A DNA stretch of 64,000 bases, from positions 1,302,001-1,366,000 of the forward strand of contig JAILWY010000025.1 in assembly GCA_022113835.1 (NCBI GenBank). Reading direction: 5' to 3'. This DNA is from Atopsyche davidsoni (Eukaryota; Arthropoda; Insecta; Trichoptera; Hydrobiosidae). Made by a program: the position numbers and the translations under genes. The notes under the pieces were generated by a model. That model was given only the letters and a program-made list of their open reading frames with translations, made no database searches and was not told where the DNA came from. Below, piece after piece: positions 54,136 to 64,000 of the stretch. Each line of letters begins with the position of its first letter. The stretch's first letter is position 1.

Positions 54136-55299
54136 AACATGTATCTTCTTCGGGTGACTTTTTACAGAGGAGGTTGTTGACCATTTAACTGAACATATAT
54201 TCTTTCTGTAACTGGCTACAGAAAAGTTACCAGGAAGATCCCACTTCTACAAATTACTTCCAGAACATATCCCTGTACAATCATTCCAAGGCCACTATTC
54301 CGTTACCGATGCTCCACACATGCTCAGGGCACTGAATGGGGAGAACAGGAATGCCTAAATATATAAAATATTGATTAAGATTTTTTAAATTGTTTTAGAA
54401 TTACAACATACCCGCGCTTGGAATGACTGTCAACGGGACTATTTTTGCTTACGGTGAAAGCGATCCAGGATCTTTATATCGTATTTCGGCTGGCAGGCTT
54501 GACGAATTCCCCGGACCCAGCAACGCACTGAGACTTGCTTTTGATAGGGAAGATAACATGTACGTGCGCGTAAACTCAGATCCAAATAGGCGCAGTGACG
54601 AGAAAATCATCATCCAATACCAGAGACCGGAAATAGCCAGCTTAAATGGTGACTAGTTAACTACTTGCTCGGCTGGGGCTATCTTTATAAATATCTGCTC
54701 AAGTTTTTTTATGGCCAAATAATTTTATATTCGAGTTACATATTCTGTAGACGGCGAGGGCGCTATTTACAATATATTATCACTTAAACATGTTTTAAGT
54801 ACTTAACAGAATAAATATGTATACATACGTAAACTTGAAGCTTTCAGAATAAAAAGTGGTGTGCCAATATTAAGTTTTACAGAACCCGCAACTGACACAT
54901 TTGATAACGTTCGATAACGCAACGAACACTATCTTCATCTGCCAAGACAACGGCCTCATCTACCTGAAGCCTCCGAACATCGTCCCGCGGAAGGTTCCGG
55001 GACAGTCGACAGTGACGGCGATGGGGCTGGACAGCAAGGGGAACGTCTACCTCGGGAACGGCATGCAACTCATGATTCTGGAGCCATGCGACTCGCAGCA
55101 CAGACTTTTGAACAACGCCAAGAACACGGCGGAGCAGACGGCCATCTCAAATGACAAGAATCCCACAAATGAAGATTTCCCATCGAGTATTCAAAATATT
55201 GACACCCGTCTTCAATTGATGGAGGAACGATTAAAATATTTCGAAAATTTTGTGAAGAACTTGACAAAAATTGATGTCGCTTTTGAAACAGTTCGTTGA
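53102..55299 (+). CDS. Array copy D: secreted six-repeat propeller protein, ommochrome-binding-like
   Basis: Exons 53102-53369, 53863-53987, 54399-54648 and 54875-55299 give 355 residues with no lesion. The signal peptide is MNAVLWLFFGVFSAVSA. The three cysteines, the six D..G.hY-type repeats and the C-terminal coiled coil (MEERLKYFENFVKNLTKI) are all present. The first exon is one codon longer than in A because the variable segment after GNIFY is IADKGLNYENNNRIFH, unrelated to the KTGDGYY type of A, B and F but ending like C. The exon 3 variable segment reads VNSDPNRRSDEK, and repeat 3 has TVNGTIFAYGES instead of TVDGTIYASDGS. Copy D is among the best candidates for a functional, sequence-diverged member. 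Confidence 0.78.
54090..54131. repeat. (CA)n-(TA)n microsatellite in intron of copy D
   Basis: Short CA-rich stretch (acacacactc) then about 30 nt of TA, in the same intron position as in the other copies. Confidence 0.8.
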
Positions 55300-56204
55300 T
55301 TCAAATTTCAACATTAAAAAAAAAATTACGCAATCCAAAACAATATCAAATATGGATCTATTTCTTAAGTGTTTGTATTGCTTATTAGCAAAAAATATTG
55401 TCCCTTTCATTAATAAAGTTATGTTAAAACATAAAATATATATCTTAAAATATTATCTCTTTTAATATGCATAAAAAAAATATATCGAATAAATATGTAA
55501 TATTTTTGAATAAATTACTTGAGTGATTTTCCACATTTTTGTTTTTATTAGTGACTGGTTTCGCCAACCTTTCACGTTGGCATTATCAATCAGAGTGATA
55601 ATTTATTTAAAAATAAGCAAATAGGTAAACAATTGTTAGAGGGAGAGGTTGATCATATGAAAGTCTTCTCCTGGCACTTCACTCTGAGTTGACTATCGAC
55701 ACGCACGTATTATTTAAAATATACTTTATACAAATAAAGTTCTTATTGTAAGATTTTTCGTAATTTGGAGGAGCAACAGTAATATACTTAATTTAATTTT
55801 TTTTAATAATTACAACATGTAGTCTTCGTGTTCTGGTGGTAAAGTGTTCACTTGTCGATAGAAGAGTTTTGAACTCGTTCTAGTTGAAACATCGTATTTT
55901 TATAGTTGTATGTCATGTTACATGTATAGAAAAAAATGTAATTAAACATTGAATATAGAAATCAGTGATGTGCGCTTGTTGGGATAAATAAAAACGATTG
56001 AAAGTTTTTTTAAATAACAGAAACTCTCAGCAAATACTCAAAACACTTGCACCTCCTCAGAGCTCAGAAAGTTTAATTATTTACCGGTTACATTCATTTA
56101 GGATTTCATTGAAAACTACTAGCAGAATAAAGAAATGGCGAATCTTTGGAATGGTGATTAACGATTTTGTGATGTTTATACGATTTCTTGTTTCAGGCTC
56201 AAGA
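55300..56204. repeat. Spacer between array copies D and E, shortened
   Basis: The 3' UTR of D (AATAAAG near 55414) runs normally to about 55500, then a half-copy of the fold-back MITE replaces the expected sequence. The spacer resumes at GATCATATGAAAGTCTTCTC. The AGGGCTGACCC module present in all other spacers is missing, which makes this the shortest spacer. Confidence 0.6.
55514..55648. mobile_element. Half-copy of the fold-back MITE
   Basis: Matches the left half of the 14.1-kb element: ACTTGAGTGATTTTCCACAT, then GACTGGTTTCGCCAACC, TTCACGTTGGCATTATCAA and AAGCAAATAGGTAAACAATT. The inverted right arm is absent. It sits exactly where the array spacer is missing about 0.7-1 kb. Confidence 0.65.
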
Positions 56205-57118
56205 ATGAATGCGGTGCTGTGGTTCTTTTTCGGGGTGTTTTTTGCGGTTTCCGCATTAAACATGGAAAGTAATCGATGCAGCAGTTTTGTGGATGACAAA
56301 TTGTTTTTTACGTCAGTTCTCGGTGATTTAAATGTTTACGGACGAATACTGATTGACAAAGAAGGCAACATCTTCTACAACATTAAAACAGGAGAAAGGG
56401 TATTTCTAACATTTACAATAAGATTATACGTAAGGAGAGCAGAGACGTTGGCTCATGAATTGATCGAAGGTACGTTTTAGTTGACCTATTTTATAAGATA
56501 TTTCAGTATTAATTTAAACTATTTTTTTAAATATTTATTTAAATAAAGCATTTTGTACTCTTATTTTTTTTGGAGTACCGATGCTTCTGTTAAGGTTCTG
56601 GGGACATTTTCAAGATGTAAAATTGATTTCACGAAAAAGAACATTTAATGTCTGTAAGGATTTGTTAAGCAAACTTGTTAAGTACTCGGGAGCGAGCGCA
56701 CCTCTCCGAGCGAGCTGGCAGCCTTCCTGAAAAAACGAGTGTGTTTTGAAAAGAAATTCTCCTTTCCACACACTGCTACCATCCAAGTTCCTGGCATGCC
56801 CCAGTTCCGGGTCCTGTACCATTGGAACATCTATAAATTTTATATTTGTATTAATAAGATTAACTAATTAATTGAATGTATATTTGTTTTAGGACGACCT
56901 CCCGGTATAACAGATTGGGTTATGGACCAAAATGAAGATATATTCATTTCCACCAATGGCCAGGGAATATATAAATACTCTTCTGGAAATGGTTTAATAA
57001 CTCTTCTTATACCAACGGTATATTTTTATTTTATTTGATTCCTTTATTATCTACTTTAATCCACCCTTATATAATGTATTTCGTAATCAAACCAATACAT
57101 TATCACGTATATCATCAT

Positions 57119-57154
<36 letters not shown>

Positions 57155-58279
57155 TTTATAGTATATATATCTTCTTCGGGTGGCTTCCTACAGAGGAGGT
57201 TGTTGACCATTTTACTGAACATATATTCTTTCTGTAGCAGGCTACAGAAAAGTTACCAGGAAGATCCCACTTCTACAAAGTACTTCCAGAACATATCCCT
57301 GTACAATTATTCCAAGGCCACTATTCCGTTACCGATGCTCCACACATGCTCAGGGCAGAGAATAGGGAGAGCGAAGATGCATTAATAAATAAAATATGGA
57401 TTTAGATTTATTAAATTGTTTTAGAATCGCAACATACCCGCGCTTGGAATGACTGTCGACGGGACTATTTATGCTTCCGATGGTAACGATCCAGGATCTT
57501 TATATCGTATTTCGGCTGGCAGGCTTGACAAATTCCCCGGACCCAACGACGTACTGAAACTTGCTTTTGATAGGGAAGATAACATGTACGTGCTCGCAAG
57601 TACATATTCACATGGACGCAGTGGCGAGACAATCATCATCCGAGACCAGAGACCGGAAATAGCCAGCGTAACAGGTGACTAGTTAACTACTTGCTCGACT
57701 GGGGCTACTATATAAATATCTGCTCAAGCTTTTTTATGGCCAAATAATTTTATATTCGAGTTACATATTCTGTAGACGGCGAGGGCGCTACTTATAATAT
57801 ATTATCACCTTAACATGTTTGATGTACTTAACAGAATAAATATGTACACATTCGTAAATTTGAAGCTTTCAGAATAAAAAGTGGTGTGCCAATATTAAGT
57901 TTTACAGAATTCCGCAACGACACATTTGATAACGTTCGATAACGCCACGAACACTATCTTCATCTGCCAAAACGACGGCCTCATCTACCTGAAGCCTCCG
58001 AACATCGTCCCGCAGAAGGTTCCTGGACAGTCGACAGTGACGGCGATGGGGCTGGACAGCAAGGGGAACGTCTACCTCGGGAATGGCATGCAACTCATGA
58101 TTCTGGAGCCATGCGACTCGCAGCACAGACTTTTGAACGACGCCAAGAACACGGCGGAGCAGACGGCCATCTCAAATGACAAGAATCCCACAGATGAAGG
58201 TTTCCCATCGAGTATTCAAAATATTAGCACCCAACTTCAATTGTTGGAGGAACGATTAAAATATTTCGAAATGTTGTGA
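56205..58279 (+). CDS. Array copy E: propeller protein with late frameshift, ommochrome-binding-like
   Basis: Exons 56205-56469, 56893-57017, 57425-57674 and 57900-58279 give 339 residues. The signal peptide is MNAVLWFFFGVFFAVSA; all six repeats and three cysteines are present. Where copy D has GAAAATTTTGTG, this copy has GAAATGTTGTG: one base is missing, so the frame stops after RLKYFEML and loses about 15 C-terminal residues, half of the predicted coiled coil. The propeller itself is untouched, so the product could still fold. Variable segments read NIKTGERVFLTFTIR (exon 1) and LASTYSHGRSGE (exon 3). Exon 2 begins GRPPG, unlike GQPTD or GQPPG elsewhere. Confidence 0.65.
57118..57154. repeat. 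(CA)n-(TA)n microsatellite in intron of copy E
   Basis: About 16 nt of CA then about 20 nt of TA at the shared intron position. Confidence 0.8.
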
Positions 58280-60205
58280 AGAACTTAACAAAAATTGATA
58301 TCGATTTTGAAACAGTTCGTTGATTCAATTTTCAACTTTAAAAAAAAAATTACGCAATCCAAAAAATATCTAATATGGATTTATTTCTCATGTGTTTGTA
58401 TTGCTTATTAGCAAAAAATATTGTCCTTTTCATTAATAAAGTAATGTTTAAATATAAAATATCAAAAAATATATATAATCTCTTTTAACATGCATAAAAA
58501 AATTATATCAAATAAATATCTTTTGCTTATTAATAAAAAAAAATTTAATGGAAAAAACGATATGTATGTATTATTTATGAATACAAATAGATCTATTAAA
58601 TACTGAAATTGTATTTTTTTCATTAAATGTATAATTAAATATATTTCCGAATATCATTATAAGGTATGTCATCTCTTAAAATAAATGAATTACATATTAT
58701 TTAAAAAGGTAAAAATTAGCACATAAGAATAAAATTGTAATAAAAAAGGCAGTAGAAATATTCACAAAGCATTGAAATTTATAAATGCGGGAATTGTAGA
58801 TATATATGGATGTTTAAATGATTAATCTGAAATATTTAAAAGCTTGAATAAACATTGGAATTTGTCTGTTTGTGTTCATGTAACACATTTCCACATCCGG
58901 ACGATAAGACGATGAGTCAATTAAGATAGTGAATAGTGTATCAGCAGCTTTTATCTGGATATAAAAGCAAAGAGCAAAAGTTATCGACTATTCGATAATT
59001 CTGTGTTATTTTAAAAGTGAAATTGTACTAGGGCTGACCCTACCAGCATCCACGAGGCATCGAGTTCAGTTACAGATGATTGTCAAATATTCAATAAACT
59101 CAATTTTTTAAACCAAGTGACATCTTAGAAAATTAAAATATTTCGTGTCTTTTTTTTTTCTTTTTAAAATCTGACACCAATGTCAAGAAAATTTTAAATT
59201 ATAACAAATAAACGCAGTTATATTGCGAGAATGACCGCAAAATTATTTTAGCAGTAACTTGTCACACTAAAAAAATAAATTGCGTAGACACATCCCTGAA
59301 AATTAAAGCGTTTTTTAATTCAATTAATTATTCACAATCATATGAAGGTTTCTTCTGGCACTTCACTCTGAGCTGACTATCGATACGCACGTGTTATTTA
59401 AATACTATACATAAATAAGGTTCTGAGAATCAACGGTAATATACTTAATTTTATATATTATTTTATAATACAACATGTAGCTTCGTGTTCTGCTTCTAAA
59501 GTGTTCACATGTCGACAGAAGAGCTTTGGACTCGATCTGGTTGAATCAACGTATCTTTTTAACTGTATGTTATGTTATATGTATTCAGCTTAGAAAAAAA
59601 TGTATAAAGATATTAAAAATATTGAATTTTGAAATCAGTGATTTGCGCTGATTGGTGCAACAGTGCTACGATTAAATTGTAATGTAGGTAGATTACTAAT
59701 GTTCTCAGAATGTGTGTTGCGCCGAGCGATTGCTTGGTCAGTCCAACAACAATGGTAAATAAGAACGGAGTTCTCTCTATATACACTACAAAAGTAAAGA
59801 AGATTGACAGTTTTATTTATAACAGAGAGATTGTAAAAAGTTCACTTGTCGATAGAAGAGTTTTGGACTCGATATAGTTGAAACATCGCATTTTTATAGC
59901 TGTATGTTATGTTACATGTATTCAGTCTAGAAAAAAATGTAATAAAATATTGAATATAGAAATCAGTGATGTGCGCTTGTTGGGATAAATAAAATCGATT
60001 GACAGTTTTTTTAAATAACAGAAACTCTCAGCCAATATTTAAAACACTTGCATCTCCTCAAAGCTCAGAAAATAAAATTATTTACCTGTTCCATTCATTA
60101 AGCATTTCATAGAAAACTTCTAGCGAAGTAAAGAAATGGCGAATCTTTGGTATGGTGATTAACGATTTGGTGAAATTTATACGATTTCTTGTTTCAGGCT
60201 CTAGA
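58280..60205. repeat. Spacer between array copies E and F
   Basis: Residual 3' end and UTR of E, then a long spacer very similar to that upstream of copy B: AGGGCTGACCCTACCAGCAT near 59030, the ATTTCGTGTCTTTTTTTTTT stretch, and two TTCAC.TGTCGA modules near 59.5 and 59.84 kb. No other gene. Confidence 0.6.
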
Positions 60206-61206
60206 ATGAATGCGGTGTTGTGGTTATTTTTCGGGGTGTTTTCTGCGGTTTCCGCATTAAACTTAGAAAGTAATCAATGCAGCAGTTTTGTAGACGATAA
60301 ACTGTTTTTCACGTCAGTTCTCGTTGATGTAAATGTTCACGGACGAATACTGGCCGACAAAGAAGGCAACATCTTCTACACCATTAAAACAGGAGACGGT
60401 TATTATACACCAGCAACAATAAGTTTATACGTAAGGAGAGCAAAGACGTTGACTCATGAATTGATCGATGGTACGTTTTAGTTAACCTAATTTACGCTAC
60501 ATCATATTAATATATTTAAGTAATAATTTAAACAATATTTTTATATATTTATTTGAATATAGCATTTTTAACTCTTTTCTTTTTTGGAGTTCTGATGCTT
60601 CTGTTACGGTTCTGGGGACATTTTCAGAATGTAAAATTGATTTCTCGATAAAGAACATTTACTGTATGTGAGGATTTGAATGAGATTTTTATTACTCCGG
60701 ATCAAACTTGTTAAGTACTCGGGAGCGAGAACTTAACCGAGCAAGCTGGCATCCTTTCTGAAAGAACGTGTGTGTTATGAAAAGAATTTCTCCTTTCCAC
60801 ACAGACTGCTTCCATCCAAGTTCCTGGCATGCCCCAGTGCCGGGTCCTGTACCATTGGAATATCAAAAAAATGCATCATAATAACATATTTTTAGAATCC
60901 AAGTAGCAGACAATGCTCATTTTATATTTGTATTAAAAAAGTTAACTAATAAATTGTTTGTATATTTGTTTCAGGACAACCTACAGATATAACAGATTGG
61001 ATTATGGACCAAAATGAAGATATATTCATTTCCACAAATGGCAAGGGAATATATAAATACACTTCTGAAAATGGTTTAATAACTCATCTTATGCCATCGG
61101 TATATTTTAATTTTATTTGATTCCTTTATTATTTACTTTAATCCATCATAATCTATTTCGTAATCAAACCAATACATTATCACGTTTATCATCATACAAT
61201 CATACG

Positions 61207-61287
<81 letters not shown>

Positions 61288-62391
61288 AAGCATTGGTATT
61301 TAAACCTGATTCTCTTTCTGAAGCAGAAAAGATAGCAGGAGGACCCCACCTCTACAAGGATAATCCAGACCATATCCATGCACAATCATTCCATGTCCTC
61401 TATTCCGTTACTGATACTCCACACACGTTCAGGACTCATAACGGGGGGAGCGGGGATACATACATATATAAAATATCAATTTAGATTTTTTAAATTGTTT
61501 TAGAATCGCAACATACCTGCGCTTGGAATTACTGTCGACGGGGCTATTTATGCTTCCGAAGGAAGCAATCCAGGATCTTTGTACCGTATTTTGTCAGGCA
61601 GGATGGTCATGTCCCCTGGTCCCAGCAACGTACTGAGACTTGCTTTTGACAGGGAAGATAACATGTACGTGCGCGTAAGCTCAGATCCAAGTGGTGGCAG
61701 TCGCGAGACAATCATCATTCGAGACCAGAGACCGGAAATAGTCAACTTAACAGGTGACTAGTTAACTATGGCTACCTTTTTAAATATCTGCTTCTGCTTT
61801 TAATTGCCAGATAATTTTATACTCAAGTTACATACTCTGTAGACGGCGAGGGCGCTATTTAATATTTACTATCACTTAAACATGTTTAAAGTACTTAACA
61901 GAATAAATATGTACCCATACGTTAATTTGAAGCATTCAGAATAAAAAGTGGTGTGCCAATATTAAGTTTTCCAGAACTCCGAAACGACACACTTGATAAC
62001 GTTCGATAACGCCACGAACACTATCTTCATCTGCCAAGACGACGGCCTCCTCTACCTGAAGCCTCCGAGCATCGTCCCGCGGAAGGTTCCGGGACAGTCG
62101 AAAGTGACGGCGATGGGGCTGGACAGCAAGGGGAACGTCTACCTCGGGAATGGCATGCAACTCATGATTCTGGAGCCATGCGACTCGCAGCACAGACTTT
62201 TGAACGACGCCAAGAACACGGCGGAGCAGACGGCCATCTCAAATGACAAGAATCCCACGAATGAAGGTTTCTCATTGGGCACTCAGAATAATGACACCCG
62301 AATTCAATTGTTGGAGGAACGAATAAAATATTTGGAAAATTTTGTCAAGAACTTCACAAAAATTGATATCGATTTTGAAACAGTTCGGTGA
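60206..62391 (+). CDS. Array copy F: secreted six-repeat propeller protein, ommochrome-binding-like
   Basis: Exons 60206-60470, 60975-61099, 61504-61753 and 61967-62391 give 354 residues with no lesion. The first exon encodes the same protein as copy B except one residue (ATIS versus ATIR), and intron and upstream sequence are nearly identical to B as well. The last exon is nearest to that of copy C (DDGLLYLKPPSIVPRKVPGQ). The signal peptide is MNAVLWLFFGVFSAVSA; cysteines, six repeats and coiled coil (LLEERIKYLENFVKNFTKI) are intact. The exon 3 variable segment reads VSSDPSGGSRE. F therefore looks like a mosaic: 5' part shared with B, 3' part shared with C. Confidence 0.78.
61205..61282. repeat. 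(CA)n-(TA)n microsatellite in intron of copy F
   Basis: About 15 nt of CA followed by about 60 nt of TA, the longest of the array. The following intron sequence differs from other copies for about 30 nt (AAAGCAAAGCATTGG). Confidence 0.85.
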
Positions 62392-64000
62392 TTCAAGTTT
62401 CAAATTATGCAATCCAAAAAATATCTAATATGGATTTATTTCTCAAGTGTTTGTATTGCTTATTAGCAAAAAATATTGTCCTTTTCTTGAATAAAGTTAT
62501 GTTAAAACATAAAATATAATCTCTTTTAACATGCATAAAAAAATTATATCAATTGAATATGTGTTGTCAATTTGTAATTGGTCATTGTAGGCGACCATTT
62601 ATCTTATAATTAATATGTTTTGCTTATTAATAAAAAAAGTTTAAATGCAAAAAACGATATGTATGAATTATTTAAGAATACAAATAGATCTATTTTATAC
62701 TGAAATTGTATTTTTTTCATTAAATGTATAAATAAATATATTTCTGAATATCATTATAAGGTATGTCAATCTTAAAATAAAAAAAATCGTGCTTAAAAAT
62801 AAGATATAAATTTGCACATAAGAAGAAAATTGCATTAGAATATGCAGTAGAAATATTCACAAGGCATTGGATTTTATAAATGCGGGAATCGTAGATATAT
62901 ATGGATGTTTAAATGATTAATCTGAAATATTTAAAAGCTTGAATAAACATTGGAATATGAAATTTGTCTTTATGTGACACATTACCACATCCGGACGATA
63001 AGACGATGAGTCAATTGAGATTGTGAATAGTGTATCTGAATAGCTTGTGCTCTGTTTATGACCAGCTTTTATCTGGATATTAAAGTAAAGAGTAAAAGTT
63101 ATCGACTATGTGATAATTCTGTGTTATTTTAAAAGAGAAAGTGTACTAGGGCTGACCCTACCAGCATCCACGAGGCATCGAGATCAGTTACAGATGATTG
63201 TCAAATATTCATTAAACTCAATTTTTTATACCACAATAGAAAATATAGAAGAAAGTGACATCTTTGGATATAAAAAAATTCGTGTCTTTTAAATTTCAAA
63301 GAACCAATGACAAGAAAATTTTAAATCATAACAAATAAACACAGTTATATTGCGAGAATGACCACAAAATGATTTCAGTAGTCACTTGTCACACTGAAAA
63401 AAAATTGCGTAGTCACATCCCTGAATATTATAACGTGTTTTGATTAAATTGATTATTCACAATCATATGAAAGTCTTTTCTGGCACTTCACTCTGAGCTG
63501 ACTATCGACACGCACGTAATATTTAAAAAATACTTTACACAAATAAGGTTCTGATTGTAAGGATTTTCGTAATTTGGAGGAGCAACGGTAATATACTTAA
63601 ATTATTATTTTTTTTAACAATTACAACATGTAGCTTCGTGTTCTGGTGGTAAAGTGTTCACTTGTCGACAGAAGAGCTTTGGACTCGATTTGGTTGAAAC
63701 AACGTATTTTTATAGCTGTATGTTATGTTACACGTATTCAGTCTAGAAAAAATGTAATAAAATATTGAATATGGAAATCAGTGATGTGCGCTTGTTGGGA
63801 TAAATAAAGACGATTGACAGTTATTTAAATAACAGAAACTATTAGAAAATATTCAAAACACTTGCACCTCCTCAGAGCTCAGAAAGTATAATTATTTACC
63901 GGTTCCATTCATTTAGCATTTCATTGAAAACTAATAGCGAAATAAATAAATGGCGAATCTTTGGTATGGTGAATAACGATTTGGTGAAGTTTATACGATT
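62392..64000. repeat. 3' flank of copy F and upstream flank of a seventh copy (G)
   Basis: Shared spacer modules recur (AGGGCTGACCCTACCAGCAT near 63149; one TTCACTTGTCGACAGAAGAG module). The window ends in ATGGCGAATCTTTGGTATGG and GTGAAGTTTATACGATT, which in every other copy lie less than 35 bp before the signal-peptide ATG. A seventh gene copy therefore starts just beyond the window. Confidence 0.75.

Noticed and set aside
40240..64000. CRISPR-like or satellite explanation for the regular repeats
   Set aside because: The period is 3-4 kb, units contain spliced coding exons with conserved phases, and divergence is concentrated in non-coding parts, so it is a tandem gene family.

Overview
The window is AT-rich animal DNA with spliced genes: consensus GT-AG introns, short GC-richer exons, and many MITE- and SINE-type repeats. 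The gene set and the resemblance of the right-hand array to lepidopteran ommochrome-binding-like proteins suggest an insect, most likely a moth or butterfly. No prokaryotic features are present. All gene models below were built by hand from splice phase and family resemblance.

Layout. 1-7.6 kb: no confident gene; it holds a complete hAT-type non-autonomous element with its 8-bp target duplication, plus two weak exon-like segments. 7.6-13.8 kb: two KCTD9-related genes in tandem on the + strand. The first is a short two-exon paralogue keeping only the N-terminal and BTB parts; the second is a complete six-exon KCTD9 (385 aa) with its pentapeptide-repeat domain. 14.8-27.9 kb: an 18-exon MTHFSD-type gene (+, 818 aa predicted) carrying two tandem MTHFS-like domains with matching exon lengths, then a basic linker, a degenerate RRM-like segment and an acidic/Pro-rich tail. 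A possible early alternative terminal exon lies at 20.4 kb. 28-32.9 kb: 3' UTR and AT-rich spacer. 32.9-39.1 kb: the C-terminal half of an STK32/YANK-type Ser/Thr kinase on the - strand. Its N-lobe exons are not visible before the window ends. Its intron contains a dead non-LTR retrotransposon fragment in the same orientation. 39.4-41 kb: tRNA-derived SINE-like and fold-back repeats.

40.2-64 kb: a tandem array of six copies (A-F) of one four-coding-exon secreted-protein gene, all on +, plus the upstream flank of a seventh (G). Each encodes a signal peptide, six 'D..G.hY'-type strand repeats suggesting a six-bladed beta-propeller, three conserved cysteines and a short C-terminal coiled coil. 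Copies A, D and F are intact. B has lost its last intron and last coding exon through a precise-looking deletion. C has a TGC-to-TGA nonsense change at a conserved cysteine. E has a late 1-bp frameshift. The copies differ mostly in two short variable segments, and B and F are nearly identical over kilobases, so the array is undergoing birth, death and probably gene conversion. The array is the most notable object in the window. If the kinase is functional, the array also lies inside one of its introns.
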